Notes under the pieces: model-generated
Told to the model about the DNA's origin: nothing
Databases searched by the model: none
Seen by the model: only the letters and a program-made list of their open reading frames with translations
NCBI GenBank assembly: GCA_965221465.1
Contig: OZ244892.1
Coordinates: forward strand, 4,526,001-4,590,000
Source: Azophilus sp965221465
Lineage (GTDB): Bacteria; Pseudomonadota; Gammaproteobacteria; Pseudomonadales; Azotimanducaceae
Direction: 5' to 3'
Length of the DNA stretch: 64,000 nt
Translations under genes and position numbers: made by a program
Part shown: positions 62,070 to 64,000 of the stretch, piece after piece
Position numbering within the stretch: position 1 is the stretch's first letter
Layout of the letters: every line of letters begins with the position of its first letter

Positions 62070-62972
62070 GTGAGCTTCCCGTCTTCGGGGCGCCAAGGTT
62101 GGCCCACTCCGTATGATCGGCCACTGCAACAAAACCGAGGGGGTGACTTAGGTGTACGGAACTTCTTTGCGCTGCTGGCAACACCTTGGATCGCGACGCA
62201 CTACGGATGGGAGATGGGCTTCTATTCACTCGGTGCCGTGGGATTGGTCTGGTGGCTCTTCTGGCAGAGACATGCGACACCGGGCCCTGAACAACACCCG
62301 CGGATATCCTCAGCGGAACTGAAACTCATACAAAGCGAAGGCGAAAAGACCGATGCGTTACCGCCTCCGATGGCCGCACTGCTCCGCACCCCCGCCGTAT
62401 GGACGATTATTGTAGGCCACTTCTGTGCCAATTGGGGTGGCTACGTACTCCTTGCCTGGATGCGTACCTACATCAACAAGGGGCTTGGCTTCGACTTCGC
62501 CGCGGTCGGCATATTCACCATGATCCCGGCACTGTTTTCGTTTCTCGCCCTGAATGCCGGTGGTTGGCTGGCTGACTGTTTTCTCCGCCAGGGCTTCAGC
62601 AAGACGCGGGTACGCAAAGTCATGCAGACGGTCGGGTTTGGTGGCTCAGCAGCGGTGCGCGCCGTCGTCGGTTACGTGGAAAGCGTCGCGCTGGCCATAG
62701 CGTTGATGTCGCTCGGCAACGTATTCGGTGGCGCCATGGCCGGTGGCTTCGGCGTCAATCACCTGGACATCGCGCCGCGTGGCGCAGGTGTGATCATGGG
62801 GCTTTCCAACACGGCAGGAACGATCCCCGGCATCGTCGGCGTGTATGTCAGCGGCATGATTCTGCAGGCGACCGGTTCCTGGACTCTGGTTTTTCAAACC
62901 GCAGCGGGTGTGCTGACTATCGGACTGGTGGTTTACCTGGTCTTCGCCAGGGCTGAGAAGTTGTTTGATTGA
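62070..62972 (+). pseudogene. Truncated duplicate of the MFS transporter
   Basis: Homology to 60404-61214 starts at FALLATPWI (about 62163) and runs to the stop. The N-terminal half (about 155 residues, helices 1-5) is missing; the frame upstream of 62163 is unrelated. In the shared about 270 residues I count 18 differences, all but the last residue in the first about 170; in the final 100 the nucleotide differences are silent. Probably non-functional now. Confidence 0.85.
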
Positions 62973-63019
62973 AGCCGTCGAGTCGCAACGATACGAACAA
63001 CGCGCTGAAGTGAAGGACC

Positions 63020-63106
63020 GGCCCGTCCCTGTCAGCAACTTTCGTCGCGAGGGCGAGTGCATCGGCGTCCGCAGCAGGAAGTCGGTGACGGATGCGCGCA
63101 AGCCCG
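63020..63106 (+). repeat. Family A element, copy A6 (shortest two-ended form)
   Basis: Left end GCCCGTCCCTGTCAGCAACT, then TTTCGTCGCGAGGGC joined directly to GAGTGCATCGGCGTCCGCAG and right end GTGACGGATGCGCGC. The central part of other copies is deleted. Located after the truncated MFS gene. Confidence 0.82.
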
Positions 63107-63207
63107 TCCCGGCACGATGGTGGAATTTTGGGCCGGTATTGGTCCGACCGTGGTCGCTTGGAGCATCGAGCGGCTTGTTGCCCAACCCACACGAATTTCA
63201 GCAGAGC

Positions 63208-64000
63208 CTAATTCGAAAACAGCGAGAGATTGGATTTCGCGTCGAAAAAGATCGCTTTGTCGAGGTCGACCCTGAACGTTTCGAGACTGCCGATCGATGG
63301 CAACTCATTGAGTCGGCCACGCGAGACTATTGTAGATTCACCTCCTTTCGAAAGGCCGCAGTGTACGATGACCTCATTCCCTATTGGTTCCAGGATGTCA
63401 ATTCTAAGAGTCAGGAACGCCTGATTGGCTCGTTCCCCTTGTCCCTGGTCTAGAACGATGTCTTCCGGCCGTATCCCGAACTTCACGTTCCCGTCCTCCG
63501 GGAGTTTGAAGCGGTCCACTATCGCTTTGGGCAGATCGATTCGCAAGTTGCTTGTGGTGTCAGTGAAACAAGCCGTCTTTCCTGCTCCATTGGCCCAGCT
63601 GATTCGTCCCTCGATCAGGTTCATTGCGGGGCTGCCGATGAATCTGGCAACGAATTCGTTCGCCGGATTCCCATAGATCGTGAGGGGGGAGTCGAATTGC
63701 AGTACGTTGCCGCCGTTTACCACGGCAATCCTTTCAGCCATTGTCATCGCCTCGACCTGGTCGTGGGTCACGTAGATCATGGTTTTCCCGAGCCGCTGAT
63801 GAAGCCTCACGATCTCCGTTCTCATCTGGGTACGCAGGCTGGCGTCAAGGTTGGAAAGCGGCTCGTCGAACAGAAAAATGTCCGCATCTCTGACGATGGC
63901 TCGACCGACGGCAACACGCTGCCGTTGCCCCCCCGAAAGCTCTTTCGGCTTGCGGTCGAGCAGGTTGCACAGTTCGAGAATCGCTGCGGCGTAGGCGACG
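63208..64000 (-). CDS. ABC transporter ATP-binding protein (MalK/UgpC type), N-terminus beyond the right edge
   Basis: C-terminal 264 residues visible. ABC signature 'ELSGGQRQRVAVGRAIVRD', Walker B 'DADIFLFDEPLSNLD', H-loop 'KTMIYVTHDQVEAMTMAER', then 'AVVNGGNVLQFDSP' and a TOBE-type regulatory domain ('NVKFGIRPEDIVLDQGQG'). Energises a sugar, polyol or glycerol-phosphate importer at the inner membrane. Walker A lies outside the window. Confidence 0.94.
   Translation of the reverse strand, partial: VAYAAAILELCNLLDRKPKELSGGQRQRVAVGRAIVRDADIFLFDEPLSNLDASLRTQMRTEIVRLHQRLGKTMIYVTHDQVEAMTMAERIAVVNGGNVLQFDSPLTIYGNPANEFVARFIGSPAMNLIEGRISWANGAGKTACFTDTTSNLRIDLPKAIVDRFKLPEDGNVKFGIRPEDIVLDQGQGERANQAFLTLRIDILEPIGNEVIVHCGLSKGGESTIVSRGRLNELPSIGSLETFRVDLDKAIFFDAKSNLSLFSN

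Noticed and set aside
1..64000. tRNA, rRNA or riboswitch genes
   Set aside because: No cloverleaf with CCA end, rRNA core or known riboswitch motif was recognised by eye; a covariance-model scan would be needed to exclude them.

Overview
The window is about 64 kb of mostly GC-rich DNA from what looks like a heterotrophic, probably marine Gammaproteobacterium. The inference rests on four TonB-dependent receptors (TBDRs) paired with catabolic enzymes, many amidohydrolases, SDR, GST, GMC and luciferase-like oxidoreductases, and many toxin-antitoxin, Uma2, DUF1640 and DUF4143 genes of the kind common in host-associated (for example sponge-associated) marine lineages. No rRNA, tRNA or CRISPR array was recognised.

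Layout. 1-5.4 kb: a TBDR (cut by the left edge), enoyl-CoA hydratase, type-B carboxylesterase and an AraC regulator, all on the minus strand. 6-8 kb: a MaoC-like hydratase, an amidohydrolase scrap and a HicB-like antitoxin. 8-21 kb: two TBDRs, an NRAMP-related transporter lacking the usual metal motif, amidohydrolases (one a relic), a Dabb protein, an esterase, a DUF1640 gene interrupted by a 19-bp tandem repeat, and a serine hydrolase. 21-31 kb: a second DUF1640 protein, an orphan HigA, a MoxR/VWA pair, three consecutive amidohydrolases, a carotenoid-oxygenase family enzyme and a MerC-like protein. 31.6-37 kb: a decayed, partly AT-rich stretch with a Rieske oxygenase relic, group II intron and IS110 scraps, a DUF4143 ATPase with a palindrome over its start codon, and a secreted ATP-dependent DNA ligase. 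37-45 kb (minus strand): a TetR regulator resembling RutR, a TBDR preceded by two 16-bp RutR-like palindromes, a truncated dihydropyrimidinase abutting a beheaded PreA, an aldehyde dehydrogenase and an MFS exporter. This reads as a decayed pyrimidine/hydantoin-type catabolic locus. 45-50.8 kb: a uracil-DNA glycosylase homologue, GMC oxidoreductase, NIPSNAP, and a MazG-like pyrophosphohydrolase next to a DUF2075 helicase with a nuclease-like N-terminus. 51-64 kb: GST, LLM oxidoreductase, MDR oxidoreductase, APH-type kinase, toxin-antitoxin debris, Uma2, two SDRs, an MFS transporter with a decapitated paralogue 1.8 kb downstream, a HigBA-like module between them, and an ABC ATPase cut by the right edge.

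Two themes stand out. First, a dispersed non-coding element (family A, about 87-229 bp, 24-bp perfect terminal inverted repeats ending in CTAG) occurs six times. It sits in-frame inside a signal-peptide coding region, nested inside a second repeat (family B), and supplies the TAG stop codon of two neighbouring genes. Second, many genes survive only as husks in which N- and C-terminal coding ends are joined by large internal deletions (amidohydrolase, two Rieske oxygenases, AAA/DUF1703 ATPase, HydA-PreA), indicating deletion-driven decay.
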